Shown here: piece by piece, positions 49,178 through 58,029 of the stretch
Numbering within the stretch: the stretch's first letter is position 1
Layout of the letters: every line of letters starts with the position of its first letter
Assembly: GCA_009664345.1 (NCBI GenBank)
Contig: CP043547.1
Span: forward strand, 744,001-808,000
Length of the DNA: 64,000 nt
Reading direction: 5' to 3'
Origin: Planctomycetales bacterium 10988
Lineage (GTDB): Bacteria > Planctomycetota > Planctomycetia > Pirellulales > Pb10988
Notes under the pieces: generated by a model
Seen by the model: the letters and a program-made list of their open reading frames with translations, nothing else
Database searches by the model: none
Told to the model about the DNA's origin: nothing
Made by a program: the position numbers and the translations under genes

Positions 49178-50110
49178 TTATCTTCGATGGTGAGCGACAA
49201 CGACTTCGGCTAACAATCCGACAATGCACGTCATAAATCCGGCGGTAAACATCACCAAGTCAGACTCTTGCATGGAACCGGTCAAAGAAAAACTAAAAGC
49301 GCTTTTGATAACACTGGCGAAGATCATCAACCCAGAGAGCGGTAAAAAAATCTTCAACGGCCGAAAATACATCACAATTCGTAACACGGTTCCTAAATAA
49401 GCGAACGTGTCATGAATGGGATGAAATTTACTTTTCCCGATCCGCGGCCTGTAAGAAGTAGGAACATATTTGACAGGATGGCCGTTCGTTAAAAAAGCCA
49501 ATGTCATGGTAGTAACACAACTAAAACCATCCGGAATCACCCAAATCCAAGGAAGCATCGTCTCTCGTTTAAAGGCTTTCAATCCTGTATTTAAATCAGG
49601 AATTTTTTTTCCTGTTAAATAACAAGCGAGTTGACGAATGAACCACTTTGCTGGAACTCTTAAATAGGGGAGTGTTCCTTGTTCGCTGGTCCGGGCACCG
49701 TTGACTTGATCGTATTGAGGAAAATAACTCAACAAAGTTTTAATATGTTCGGCGGGGTACGTTCCGTCGGCATCGAGCATGACGATGATTTCGCCTTGAG
49801 CCGACTTAATCCCGGTCTTGCGGGCTGCCCCGGCTCCGCCATTTTCAGGTCGTTCAAGGATGCGTATTGAAGTTTGCCAACATTCCGCCGCAAACTTTCG
49901 CGCGAGCTGAACCGTAGCATCGGTAGAAGCATCGTCAACAATTAATATTTCCCACGTCCGTTCTTCATCCGCCAATGTATTCACGATTTCCTCAAGAACC
50001 GATACAATGGCTAACTCTTCATTGAAGGTCGGAAGTAAAACAGTAAAGGCGACTTGCTGTTCAATCGTCGATGTGGAACTGGCTAAAGCTTCGGTTTGCC
50101 AACCTTCCAT
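49178..50110 (-). CDS. family 2 glycosyltransferase with C-terminal membrane helices
   Basis: It has 310 residues: a GT-A catalytic domain (about 20-240), then two membrane helices (about 250-305). Motifs are LLPTFNEELAIVSVLEEI, LIVDDASTDATVQLA, the metal site MLDADGTYPAEHI and the later DLNTGLKAFKRE block. The layout matches polyprenyl-phosphate sugar transferases (DPM/ArnC-like) that load a lipid carrier at the inner face of the membrane. It is first in the minus-strand operon with the toroid and flippase-like genes. Donor and acceptor are unknown. Confidence 0.88.
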   Translation of the reverse strand: MEGWQTEALASSTSTIEQQVAFTVLLPTFNEELAIVSVLEEIVNTLADEERTWEILIVDDASTDATVQLARKFAAECWQTSIRILERPENGGAGAARKTGIKSAQGEIIVMLDADGTYPAEHIKTLLSYFPQYDQVNGARTSEQGTLPYLRVPAKWFIRQLACYLTGKKIPDLNTGLKAFKRETMLPWIWVIPDGFSCVTTMTLAFLTNGHPVKYVPTSYRPRIGKSKFHPIHDTFAYLGTVLRIVMYFRPLKIFLPLSGLMIFASVIKSAFSFSLTGSMQESDLVMFTAGFMTCIVGLLAEVVVAHHRR

Positions 50111-50321
50111 GGCGGCTCCTCCCTCAAACTAATCTTGGTAGAGCAGTTGCTCCAAGGTGATTCAGCGAGGCACCTTAACTAAACTCCGTCTTTTGACCAA
50201 GATCAATTTTCATGACCTGTTAAGTGAGGAAATATATAGGACTTGGTCAAAAAGTAGATTGTTTATTTTCTAATAAAGGTTGTTTAAGGATCGTTCCTTA
50301 TCTTGAGTAAAGATAAATAAA

Positions 50322-50942
50322 ATGGATAAAGTATTATTAACAGCGTTTGAACCTTTTGGAGCGTATTCAGAGAATTCGAGTCTGCTCTGTCTAGAAAGAG
50401 TCAGTGCGGAGCTTGAAAGCCGTCTTCCCAATCTTCGAGTAGAGACTCGGGTTTATCCTGTTGATTTTCTAGCTGCCAGAGAAGTTTTACAAGCGGACCT
50501 TTACGAAGACATGTATCGATTTTGTTTACATCTTGGGCAATCTTCCCAATCCCCCAAAATTCAACTGGAGTTGATTGCCCTCAATAAACAGGGCGATCCT
50601 TTAATCTCTCCAGAGGAATATCCTTCGCTTGTCCGGTCCGGTCCGCTGGCCTATGAAAGTCGTCTCCCTGCCAAAAAGTGGATCAATAAACTACGCGAGA
50701 GAGGAATCCCAGCGACCGTCAGTTTCTTTGCGGGGCTTTATCTTTGTAATGGACTTTATTACTGGAATTTACATTTTCAAGCGAAGAATCAAACGAAGAC
50801 GCCTGTCCTTTTTCTTCACTTACCTTTACTTGAAAGTCAGTTGTCCCCAGAGAAACAGCCGAAGCGTATTTTAACGCTTGAGGAACTTAAAGAAGCTGTC
50901 CTTGTCATTTTAGAAAATATTGACGACTTGAAAGAACTTTAA
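50322..50942 (+). CDS. pcp: pyroglutamyl-peptidase I family protein
   Basis: It should remove N-terminal pyroglutamate from peptides in the cytoplasm. It has 206 residues, the usual length. Family signs are VLLTAFEPFGAYSENSS at the start and the C15 catalytic set: Glu83 in IQLELIALN, Cys142 in SFFAGLYLCNGLYYW and His166 in VLFLHLPLLESQ. The Glu region is divergent from the common GxxxxTPExVA block. The gene is A+T-rich and stands alone, divergent from the glycan operon. Confidence 0.85.
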   Translation: MDKVLLTAFEPFGAYSENSSLLCLERVSAELESRLPNLRVETRVYPVDFLAAREVLQADLYEDMYRFCLHLGQSSQSPKIQLELIALNKQGDPLISPEEYPSLVRSGPLAYESRLPAKKWINKLRERGIPATVSFFAGLYLCNGLYYWNLHFQAKNQTKTPVLFLHLPLLESQLSPEKQPKRILTLEELKEAVLVILENIDDLKEL

Positions 50943-51059
50943 CTATTGTAAGGGCAAAAGTTTATTCTGTTAAAGTTTAAACTGCGATTATTGATTGACT
51001 CTGCTTCAAGGTGAGCTAGGATTTTAAAGCCTGCTTTCTCGAATGGATAGGGAATTTCA

Positions 51060-52916
51060 ATGATGGATCGCAAACAATCTTATTTAGTACAACCTTTCTT
51101 TTTATCCCTCCTAGTATTCACACTATTAGGAGTATCTGCATTTGCTCAGTCGAGCTATCAACCTCCTCATCTTTTGCCGACTCAAGGTTTGCAAGCAGAG
51201 CCGCTGCAATCGGATCGACATTTAATGCGGGAGTTGACCAAGCCGCATGTCCAATCGGCACGGCAGCAATTTCCTGTCCCTTGGGAAACGCTTGGCCATT
51301 CACGAGAAGGTCGCCCCATTCAATATGCAACCTTTGGCGAAGGCCAATATAAGGTATTGGTGCTCGGGCCATTTCAAGGAGATGAGATTGCCGCGTTGGA
51401 ATTTGTGGACCAGTTGGCGATTTATCTCGACCGCTCCCGCAATCAGTTGGGTGATCGTTCGATTCGCGTTATTCGTCTGCCGAATCCGGATGGTTTCGTT
51501 CAAGGTGTTCGCGGAAATGTGCATGGGGTGGAAATTAATCGAAACTTCCCCGCTCGCAACTGGCAGCAAATCTCCGGAGGTACGCACTGGATTTCGGGGA
51601 CTCGCCCTGCCAGTGAGCCGGAAACTCAATTGCTAATGCAAGAAATTGAGCGGTGGAAGCCCGGTCGGATTATCCTGCTGAATGCGGATTCGAACCGGCC
51701 TGAAATCGGTTGGGCCGGGGCTAGTCATCTCTTGGCACAAACGTTGGCGATGAAGGCTGAGATTCCGATGGCTCGCAAAGGGGAGCATTGGATTTCTGGT
51801 TCGCTTGCTGCTTACTACGGGGCGGAACGGCAAATTCCGCTGCTTTCGTTGACGTTTCCTAGTGGAAACTTTCAATCGTTTCAAACGGAACGAGGCAGGG
51901 TGACGACGCCGCAACATACGCAAACGGCGGAACGATGGCAGAAGTTTGGCCCGATTGCTTTGTCGGCATTGGAGTTGTCTCCGCAAACGCTGCCTGATTC
52001 TCGGCGACCTGAACCGGCCACAAATGGGGGTTTATCGAAGGCTCCTCAAGTGACCTACTATCGGCCACAGGCTCCTAGTTCGTCGCAAATGAATCAATAT
52101 CGGCAGAACTTAATTCCGCAACCTGTCCCTGGTCAGCGAAGTACGCCGGAAGGTCAAACGCCTTCGATGCTCGCGGGCACGCCTGCTCCGAACGCGGAGA
52201 ATCCGAATACTCAGATACCGGCTCAATCGCCAGCAATGCCGGATCGTTTGCCAGCCTTAGGACCAAATTATCGACAACCCGAACCGAATTTAACGGCGGA
52301 AAAACCTTCGGAGCCTCAAGGCCCGCGGGCTCCGACGCATTCGGTTTCGACTCCGATTCCCTCTCGGGAACCCGCGACTCCGACGACGAACCGACGATGG
52401 GAGAATAATTTCGTTCAGCCAAAAGAGGTGGTGAATCCGTTTGATGGGGTTGCACAAACTCCCCCGCCGACGAAACCTTCCGCCCGGTTGCCGATGCAAA
52501 AATCGGAAGCCCCGCCTGCGGCAAGTCGTGGCGATGCTCGGCCTTTCTGGGAATTTAACCAAGGTTCCGAAGAAACGCCCACTGCTTCGCAACCCCCTGT
52601 AGAACGACGACCTTCGCCTAATCCAGAAGTGAACCAAACGCCTCCGACGATCGAGATTGTCCCGGTGGCACCCTTGGTTCCACTCAATGCTTCCAAAGCA
52701 AACTCCCCGATGGCTAGCTCTGAATCAGGCCAAAACGCTCAATTTGTTTCTTCGGAAAAGGAAATCCCCGATCCTATGGAGGGTCCTCGCTTGCTGCGGC
52801 TTCCGCCTATCGATCGAGTTCAACCTCGGGCGAAAATCGAGAAACTCCCTGAGGAAGAGATGCCCGCCCACTTGCCAAAGCCGATTCCTTATTATTATCA
52901 AAAGACGGATCAATAA
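51060..52916 (+). CDS. secreted M14 carboxypeptidase-like protein, predicted inactive
   Basis: It has 618 residues. A signal peptide (about 1-29) leads to an M14/MpaA-like domain (about 65-315), then a long Pro/Ser/Thr-rich disordered tail (315-618). The substrate-binding block GNVHGVEINRNFPARNW is well kept. The catalytic positions are changed: the first zinc ligand His is Gln106 in GPFQGDE (Glu109 remains), the third ligand His is Asn208 in RIILLNADS, and the general-base Glu position is Thr265 in PLLSLTFPSG. It should therefore bind but not cleave, perhaps peptidoglycan peptides. Its distribution and partners are unknown. Confidence 0.82.
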   Translation: MMDRKQSYLVQPFFLSLLVFTLLGVSAFAQSSYQPPHLLPTQGLQAEPLQSDRHLMRELTKPHVQSARQQFPVPWETLGHSREGRPIQYATFGEGQYKVLVLGPFQGDEIAALEFVDQLAIYLDRSRNQLGDRSIRVIRLPNPDGFVQGVRGNVHGVEINRNFPARNWQQISGGTHWISGTRPASEPETQLLMQEIERWKPGRIILLNADSNRPEIGWAGASHLLAQTLAMKAEIPMARKGEHWISGSLAAYYGAERQIPLLSLTFPSGNFQSFQTERGRVTTPQHTQTAERWQKFGPIALSALELSPQTLPDSRRPEPATNGGLSKAPQVTYYRPQAPSSSQMNQYRQNLIPQPVPGQRSTPEGQTPSMLAGTPAPNAENPNTQIPAQSPAMPDRLPALGPNYRQPEPNLTAEKPSEPQGPRAPTHSVSTPIPSREPATPTTNRRWENNFVQPKEVVNPFDGVAQTPPPTKPSARLPMQKSEAPPAASRGDARPFWEFNQGSEETPTASQPPVERRPSPNPEVNQTPPTIEIVPVAPLVPLNASKANSPMASSESGQNAQFVSSEKEIPDPMEGPRLLRLPPIDRVQPRAKIEKLPEEEMPAHLPKPIPYYYQKTDQ

Positions 52917-53436
52917 CCGTCCGAACTTTGATGGACCTTCGAAATTCGAATCGCTCCTCGTAATAGATAAAGAGAAGAGTTTGAGAATTGAAGGGAATGA
53001 TCCCAAATTTCTACTTGAGGTTTCGGGGGCTTTGTTGATAATGAAGGACAGGGCACAATGCTGGCAACCTACCTTTTGTCAGCGCGGAAGTGATTTAATT
53101 GTTACTCTATCTTTCACAAAACCCGGAATTCAAACTCTGAATTCGATGTAGATATCTACTGAAATTCATTGCAATTCTGAGGTTTGTTGTAAGATAAAAT
53201 AATTGACCTAACTTCCCAATTCCGTAACTATTAAGGAAGAAAACTTCGGTTTTTCATCGAGATATTGATTGCCAAGGATTTCCTTGTCACTTAAGTTGGA
53301 ATTTTCAATCGGTCATCACTTGGTAGGAGTTGCATGCTTGCAATCTCCTTGTCGAGAAGTCATGGCTCACGGACGAAGCATGAGAGATAGATTGAAATCG
53401 TTTAAGGAATTTGATCCTTTCACTTGAGAGAACCCG
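52917..53436. other. intergenic region before the ECF sigma gene
   Basis: These 520 bases are A+T-rich. A plus-strand frame (52657-53151) runs from inside the M14-like gene into this region and is rejected as out of frame with it and of poor composition. No clear promoter was identified for the sigma factor gene, though it must lie here. Confidence 0.45.
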
Positions 53437-54069
53437 GTGGCTAAAGACCAATTAAACCCGTTTTCCGGCGGAATGAGTCCCAGCGGCATCGAGTCCATCT
53501 CTACAAGTCTTCTTGAACGTCTCAAGGCCCATGATCAAGAAGGCTGGCAGCGGATGAGTAAACTTTACTGTCCGCTTGTCTTCAGTTGGTGCCTCCGGCA
53601 TCGGCTGCAACCGGATGATGCCTCGGATGTCGTACAAGAAGTGTTTCGAACCGTTGCGATCAAGATCGATTCTTTTCGACGTGATCGGCAAGGGGATACC
53701 TTCCGTGGCTGGCTTTGGACAATCACTCGTCACAAACTCGGGGATTACTTCCGCAAGGAAAAACGCCGTGACCAAGCATCCGGCGGTTCCGATGCTCAGG
53801 CCCTCTTTATGCAAATCCCCGAGGAATATGCCAACGATGATTCTTCCTATATGGAAGATGGAGAAGCGGGAAGTCTCTATCATCGGGCCTTGAGCTTGAT
53901 TCGCCAGGATTTCACTGAAAAAAGCTGGCATGCCTTCTATCAAGTCGTCGTCGAAGACCGTCCGGTAGACGAAGTGGCCGCCGCGCTGGATATGTCGAGC
54001 AATGCCGTTTATATTGCCAAAAGTAGAATTCTGGCTCGGCTTCGACAGGAGCTAGGCGACCAAGATTAA
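53437..54069 (+). CDS. ECF-type RNA polymerase sigma factor
   Basis: It has 210 residues from a GTG start (an ATG at 53473 is also possible). Region 2 is visible: AHDQEGWQRMSKLYCPLVF, then DDASDVVQEVFRTVAIKI and FRGWLWTITRHKLGDYFRKE. Region 4 is a helix-turn-helix: RPVDEVAAALDMSSNAVYIAKSRILARLRQEL. No zinc-type anti-sigma gene follows; instead a Ser/Thr kinase gene starts 33 bases later. That pairing is known for planctomycete ECF groups and suggests control by phosphorylation. Confidence 0.92.
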   Translation: MAKDQLNPFSGGMSPSGIESISTSLLERLKAHDQEGWQRMSKLYCPLVFSWCLRHRLQPDDASDVVQEVFRTVAIKIDSFRRDRQGDTFRGWLWTITRHKLGDYFRKEKRRDQASGGSDAQALFMQIPEEYANDDSSYMEDGEAGSLYHRALSLIRQDFTEKSWHAFYQVVVEDRPVDEVAAALDMSSNAVYIAKSRILARLRQELGDQD

Positions 54070-54102
54070 TTCGCTCTCCCGGTCGTTTTCTTTATCAACT
54101 GA

Positions 54103-55680
54103 ATGCAGCTTACGTTTGGCATTCCCCCAAAGAAAGTCTCATCAAAGGTTCCAGCCCGCATGCATGCCGCAGATTCAAATTCCGGAAGTGATCGAGCCTT
54201 CCCGACGGATGATGACCTGCGGAAGTTTCTCAGCGGAACTCTTGACAGCTCCCGCCTAGAGGAAGTCGTTCGATATGTGGAAGACCACCCTGATTCGGTG
54301 GAGCGGCTCAAAAGTTTGGATAGCGACCGAGATCGCATTGAAAGCGAATTAAAAAAATCTCCACCGCCGGATGCCTTTGACTCCGACTATTGCGATAAAC
54401 TCATTCAAGAAGTCGATGCCATCGGAGATCGCTTGATCGTGACACCGGGTGAATCTTCCGAGATTCGCTCTTCTTCGTTGGCCGCTTTGCAAATGCCTTC
54501 CAAGCCGGATGGCTATGTCGAGCCAGCCAAAGGGGACGATACCAAACATGACAAACCGGCATCCCCCACCATTGTCGCCACCGGGGACACGCAATATGGT
54601 CTCCTTGCGGACTCCCCTCCTGACCGCCCACTTTCGACCAAAGAAGTCTCCGTTCTCAAAGCCCAAAGCCTGATCGGTTCGACTATCGGGGGTTATGAAA
54701 TCAAGGCTCTGATCGGTACCGGAGGAATGGGACATGTTTTCAAAGGGGTCCATCTCCGCATGGAACGCATGGTCGCCGTGAAGGTTCTGCCCAATCACGC
54801 CTTGGGTTCTCGTAGTGCCATTTCTCGTTTTCAGCAGGAAGTTCGCGCTGCCGCTAAGTTGCATCACCCCCACATCGTGCATGCTTACGATGCCGGGGAA
54901 GAAGACGAAACCCTTTATCTGGTCATGGAATACGTCGAAGGCCAGAACCTCGAAAACTATGTTAGAGAACATGGCCCGCTTACCTTGGATGAGGCCGTTG
55001 ATTTCGTTTCACAGGCAGCGAGCGGTTTTCAACATGCCCATAATCAAGGCATTTTGCATCGAGATATCAAACCGGCTAATCTGATTATCAATCACGAGAA
55101 ACAGATCAAAATTCTCGATATGGGTTTGGCTCGCATCAGCAGCAGCCTTGCCTCAGGCCGCGATCCCCGCGAAACCACCTCTGTTCAGCGGCTGACGCAG
55201 GCTGGCACTTTGTTGGGAACGCTCGATTATATGGCCCCCGAGCAAGCGATTGATGTCAAAAATATCAATCAATGTGCCGATATTTACAGCCTTGGTTGTA
55301 CTCTTTTCTTCCTCTTAGTGGGCCGTCCGCCCTTCCACTGGGAAACGATTGTGGATGCCGTGAGCAATGTCCATTCCCGGATTCCTCCATCTCTCAAAGC
55401 GGAACGCCCGGACGTCCCCAAATCACTCGACCGCATCTATGCCAAGATGTTGGCGAATAAGCCGCAAGATCGCTTTCCTTCCATGGATGTCTTGCTGGCA
55501 GAACTCGAAATCGTTCAGGATCAAATTCATCGAAGAACGAAACGCCGTAAAACTATGTCGGGCAAAGCCTTAAATCTTGTCGAAGGACTTTCCTTCTGGG
55601 TCTGGGGAGGAATCTTCAGTCTACTCGGTGCAATTCTCATCGGAGGCCTTATCTACTATCTCGTTTATGGAAATAGTTGA
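54103..55680 (+). CDS. membrane Ser/Thr protein kinase paired with the ECF sigma factor
   Basis: It has 525 residues. The N-terminal 180 residues are polar (FPTDDDLRKFLSGTLDSSRL resembles the short N-terminal module seen in planctomycete kinases). The Hanks-type kinase domain spans about 198-470: glycine loop IGTGGMGHVF, Lys227 in VAVK, HRDIKPANL (319-327), DMG in place of DFG (339-341), GTLDYMAPEQ. One membrane helix follows (498-521) with a very short outer tail, so the kinase faces the cytoplasm. Position 33 bases after the sigma gene indicates an operon. A second possible start is the ATG at 54160. Confidence 0.93.
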   Translation: MQLTFGIPPKKVSSKVPARMHAADSNSGSDRAFPTDDDLRKFLSGTLDSSRLEEVVRYVEDHPDSVERLKSLDSDRDRIESELKKSPPPDAFDSDYCDKLIQEVDAIGDRLIVTPGESSEIRSSSLAALQMPSKPDGYVEPAKGDDTKHDKPASPTIVATGDTQYGLLADSPPDRPLSTKEVSVLKAQSLIGSTIGGYEIKALIGTGGMGHVFKGVHLRMERMVAVKVLPNHALGSRSAISRFQQEVRAAAKLHHPHIVHAYDAGEEDETLYLVMEYVEGQNLENYVREHGPLTLDEAVDFVSQAASGFQHAHNQGILHRDIKPANLIINHEKQIKILDMGLARISSSLASGRDPRETTSVQRLTQAGTLLGTLDYMAPEQAIDVKNINQCADIYSLGCTLFFLLVGRPPFHWETIVDAVSNVHSRIPPSLKAERPDVPKSLDRIYAKMLANKPQDRFPSMDVLLAELEIVQDQIHRRTKRRKTMSGKALNLVEGLSFWVWGGIFSLLGAILIGGLIYYLVYGNS

Positions 55681-55856
55681 AGTCCCTCACCTCCTTGTCT
55701 AAACTAGTAGGGATTGGCCAAAACTGCTGGATGGTAGGGTACGCTTGGAACGGCAAAATTCCAACGAGTTTTGTCCAACCTCAAGAGTATTCCTGAATTT
55801 TCGGGCATCCCACAAGCCTGAGGATGCCCCACATTTCCCCAGCAGGTAGCAAAATC

Positions 55857-56951
55857 ATGACGATCGCCCTCGCGTTTCGCCCCTCCGTTCTCCTTTCAGT
55901 TCTTTCTTTATCGCTGCTCGCGGCGATTTTTCCGGGCAATATTTCTGCCCAAGAAGCCGATCAAGCTGTGCGGGTTCGGGTCGATCGAGAAGAATTTATC
56001 GGCAAACTCGTTGCCACCGAAGAGGAATCGCAAACCTCCGCCGTCCTCTTACCCACTGGGGAAATGGTCCTCGAACCAAAACGCAACCTTTTGCCTACCG
56101 AGGAAACTTTCGAACCTTATTCCTTCGACGAAATCGAGGAACGGCTGACGACAACGGATTTCCCCGGCTTTCAGACTGCCCGCACGCGAAGATATCTGTA
56201 CGTTTACAACTGTAGTTCAGAGTTTCGCGTCCTCACTAGCCGCATCTTGGAAACGATGTACCCGGCCTTGTTTGCCTATTTCAAACGGGAAAAGTTCGAG
56301 GTCCAAGACCCAGAATTTCCGCTGGTGGTCGTCATTTTCAAAACCCCGGAAGAAATGCGTCGTTATCGAAATCTTCCCGACGGCGTGGTGGCCTTCTACG
56401 AAACGCTTTCCAATCGGGTGATTCTGAGTGAAGAATCTCGACTAGGCGACCTTTCTCGCCAATTGGGAATGTTGCAAGCTTTCTCCACGATCGCTCATGA
56501 AGGGGTGCATCAAATCCTTCATAACATTAATGTCCAAGCCAGGTTATCGCGGTGGCCGGCTTGGTTGAGTGAAGGCCTTGCCGAATATTTTTCCCCAACC
56601 GAGGTGGGCCGCCGCATGCGTTGGAAAGGGGTAGGGCGTCGCAACGATCTGCGGATGCTAGAACTTTCCCGCTTGCCGCCCCCTGACCGTTCACGACAGC
56701 CTTTCGTGGAACAAACGGTTCTTGCCCCGGCGTTGACTTCCACCGGCTATGCCACCGCTTGGGCTTTGACCAATTACTTGGCGGAGCGCAGAAAACGCTT
56801 TTTCATCGAATACGTTCGCGAAGTCTCCCAGATGAAAACCTTCGACATCGTCGAACCTCGAGAAGACCTGCAACTCTTTAAAAAACACCTCGGCGAAGAC
56901 CTCTATGAAATCGAAATGGGGGTCTATCAACACATCCATAGCTTGCGGTAG
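55857..56951 (+). CDS. secreted DUF1570-type zinc peptidase
   Basis: It has 364 residues from the ATG at 55857, which gives a normal signal peptide ending near ISAQ. The peptidase core has the gluzincin motif HEGVH (214-218) in TIAHEGVHQILHN, and the third zinc ligand is the Glu of WLSEGLAEYF about 25 residues on. This matches DUF1570 proteins, which are frequent in planctomycetes. The substrate is unknown. An ATG at 55824 would add 11 residues before the signal. It follows the kinase gene by about 175 bases and may be a separate unit. Confidence 0.85.
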   Translation: MTIALAFRPSVLLSVLSLSLLAAIFPGNISAQEADQAVRVRVDREEFIGKLVATEEESQTSAVLLPTGEMVLEPKRNLLPTEETFEPYSFDEIEERLTTTDFPGFQTARTRRYLYVYNCSSEFRVLTSRILETMYPALFAYFKREKFEVQDPEFPLVVVIFKTPEEMRRYRNLPDGVVAFYETLSNRVILSEESRLGDLSRQLGMLQAFSTIAHEGVHQILHNINVQARLSRWPAWLSEGLAEYFSPTEVGRRMRWKGVGRRNDLRMLELSRLPPPDRSRQPFVEQTVLAPALTSTGYATAWALTNYLAERRKRFFIEYVREVSQMKTFDIVEPREDLQLFKKHLGEDLYEIEMGVYQHIHSLR

Positions 56952-56975
56952 CTGGTTTTCTTGGAGAGGTAAATC

Positions 56976-57494
56976 ATGCCTACTCACAGCCCCCACAGAG
57001 ATCCCGCAGGGAATCTTTCACGATGCATTGCTGTATTGGGAAGTCTTGGTTTTATCACGTTCGTGAATTTAACCTTGGGAGTAATGTACGTTTTTGGCAC
57101 CGATTCACGGACCTGTTTCCGCGAGCCACAAATTTCAGAAAAAAGTGTTTACACCGAAATTGCTTCGCAGGGGCTAGTACAACATACGGATGAGGTTTCT
57201 CAAGCGATAGAAACCATCCTTGTGGATCGTTCTCGAAGTCCAAGGTCCATTCGTTGGTATGAGGAAGCATCACGGCATCAAGTCGGCCCAAACGCCTGGC
57301 TTATTAAAGGCTCGGTCACCGGTGAATCGAAAGTCACCTTAATCACCGGCTTTAAACTATCACTTCTATTGAGGCAAAGGGAAGCTCATTGGGAAGTCTT
57401 GTATTTAGAGCTCGATGAAAAAATTTATGTAAACAATTTACATCAAACCTTCCAGTCCCTAGCACAGGACGAACGAGGTAAGGACGATGAATAA
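56976..57494 (+). CDS. membrane-anchored small protein, paralog A
   Basis: It has 172 residues with one membrane helix (about 18-40, IAVLGSLGFITFVNLTLGVM) and an outer domain. The C-terminal block WLIKGSVTGESKVTLITG...EVLYLELDEKIYVNN is repeated in the next gene. GAGAGG stands before the ATG. No family is recognised. Its stop overlaps the start of paralog B by 8 bases (ATGAATAA), so translation is coupled. Confidence 0.65.
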   Translation: MPTHSPHRDPAGNLSRCIAVLGSLGFITFVNLTLGVMYVFGTDSRTCFREPQISEKSVYTEIASQGLVQHTDEVSQAIETILVDRSRSPRSIRWYEEASRHQVGPNAWLIKGSVTGESKVTLITGFKLSLLLRQREAHWEVLYLELDEKIYVNNLHQTFQSLAQDERGKDDE

Positions 57495-57987
57495 TTTTGA
57501 CTCTAGAAGCTTAAAAATAAAAGGGATCATTGCTGGCTTCGTGTCAGATGTGTTTGAAGTCCTCCGCATACTGATCTGTTTCTTTGCTTTCTGTTATCTC
57601 GCTGTTTATAGTCTCTCAATTGTTCTCTACTTCTGGCAACCTACAAGTTGGTTGCTTGAGCCAACGCCTAACGAACCTATTCTCTATTCACTTTCAAAAG
57701 ATAGTTCAATAAGCAGTCAACTTCAAATGGCCGATCCATTCGTCCTTGATATACTTCGAGATCGGACTCATCCGACAGCATCTATTTACGAGCTTACAAT
57801 TGAACACGGCGCCATCATTCAACCTGACACATGGTATTTTCGTGGGAAGGTATCCTTCCGAAGAAAATTTATTTTAAAACATGGCCAGAAATTCTCTCTC
57901 ATCATCACTCAAGTGTCAAATCAAATTGAAATACAATACTTAGAGATCGAAAAAAAGATTTACGTTAATCATGTAGATAAAATCTAA
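57487..57987 (+). CDS. membrane-anchored small protein, paralog B
   Basis: It has 166 residues with one membrane helix (about 20-50, VFEVLRILICFFAFCYLAVY). The outer part shares WYFRGKVSFRRKF...IQYLEIEKKIYVNHV with paralog A, so the pair arose by duplication. It is A+T-rich. Its stop is 10 bases before the TA target of the IS630 element, so the element did not break this gene but sits just after it. Function unknown. Confidence 0.62.
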   Translation: MNNFDSRSLKIKGIIAGFVSDVFEVLRILICFFAFCYLAVYSLSIVLYFWQPTSWLLEPTPNEPILYSLSKDSSISSQLQMADPFVLDILRDRTHPTASIYELTIEHGAIIQPDTWYFRGKVSFRRKFILKHGQKFSLIITQVSNQIEIQYLEIEKKIYVNHVDKI

Positions 57988-57999
57988 CCAAGATTTCTA

Positions 58000-58025
58000 A
58001 ATAACTCCTCCCCGTTCGCGGAGTG
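58000..58025 (+). repeat. IS630 left inverted repeat
   Basis: It starts AATAACTCCTCCCCG just after TA at 57998-57999. It matches the right end in reverse complement except at two positions. Confidence 0.9.
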
Positions 58026-58029
58026 AAGT

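Noticed and set aside
52657-53151. 164-residue plus frame
   Set aside because: Its first half is out of frame inside the M14-like gene and the remainder has no recognisable features.
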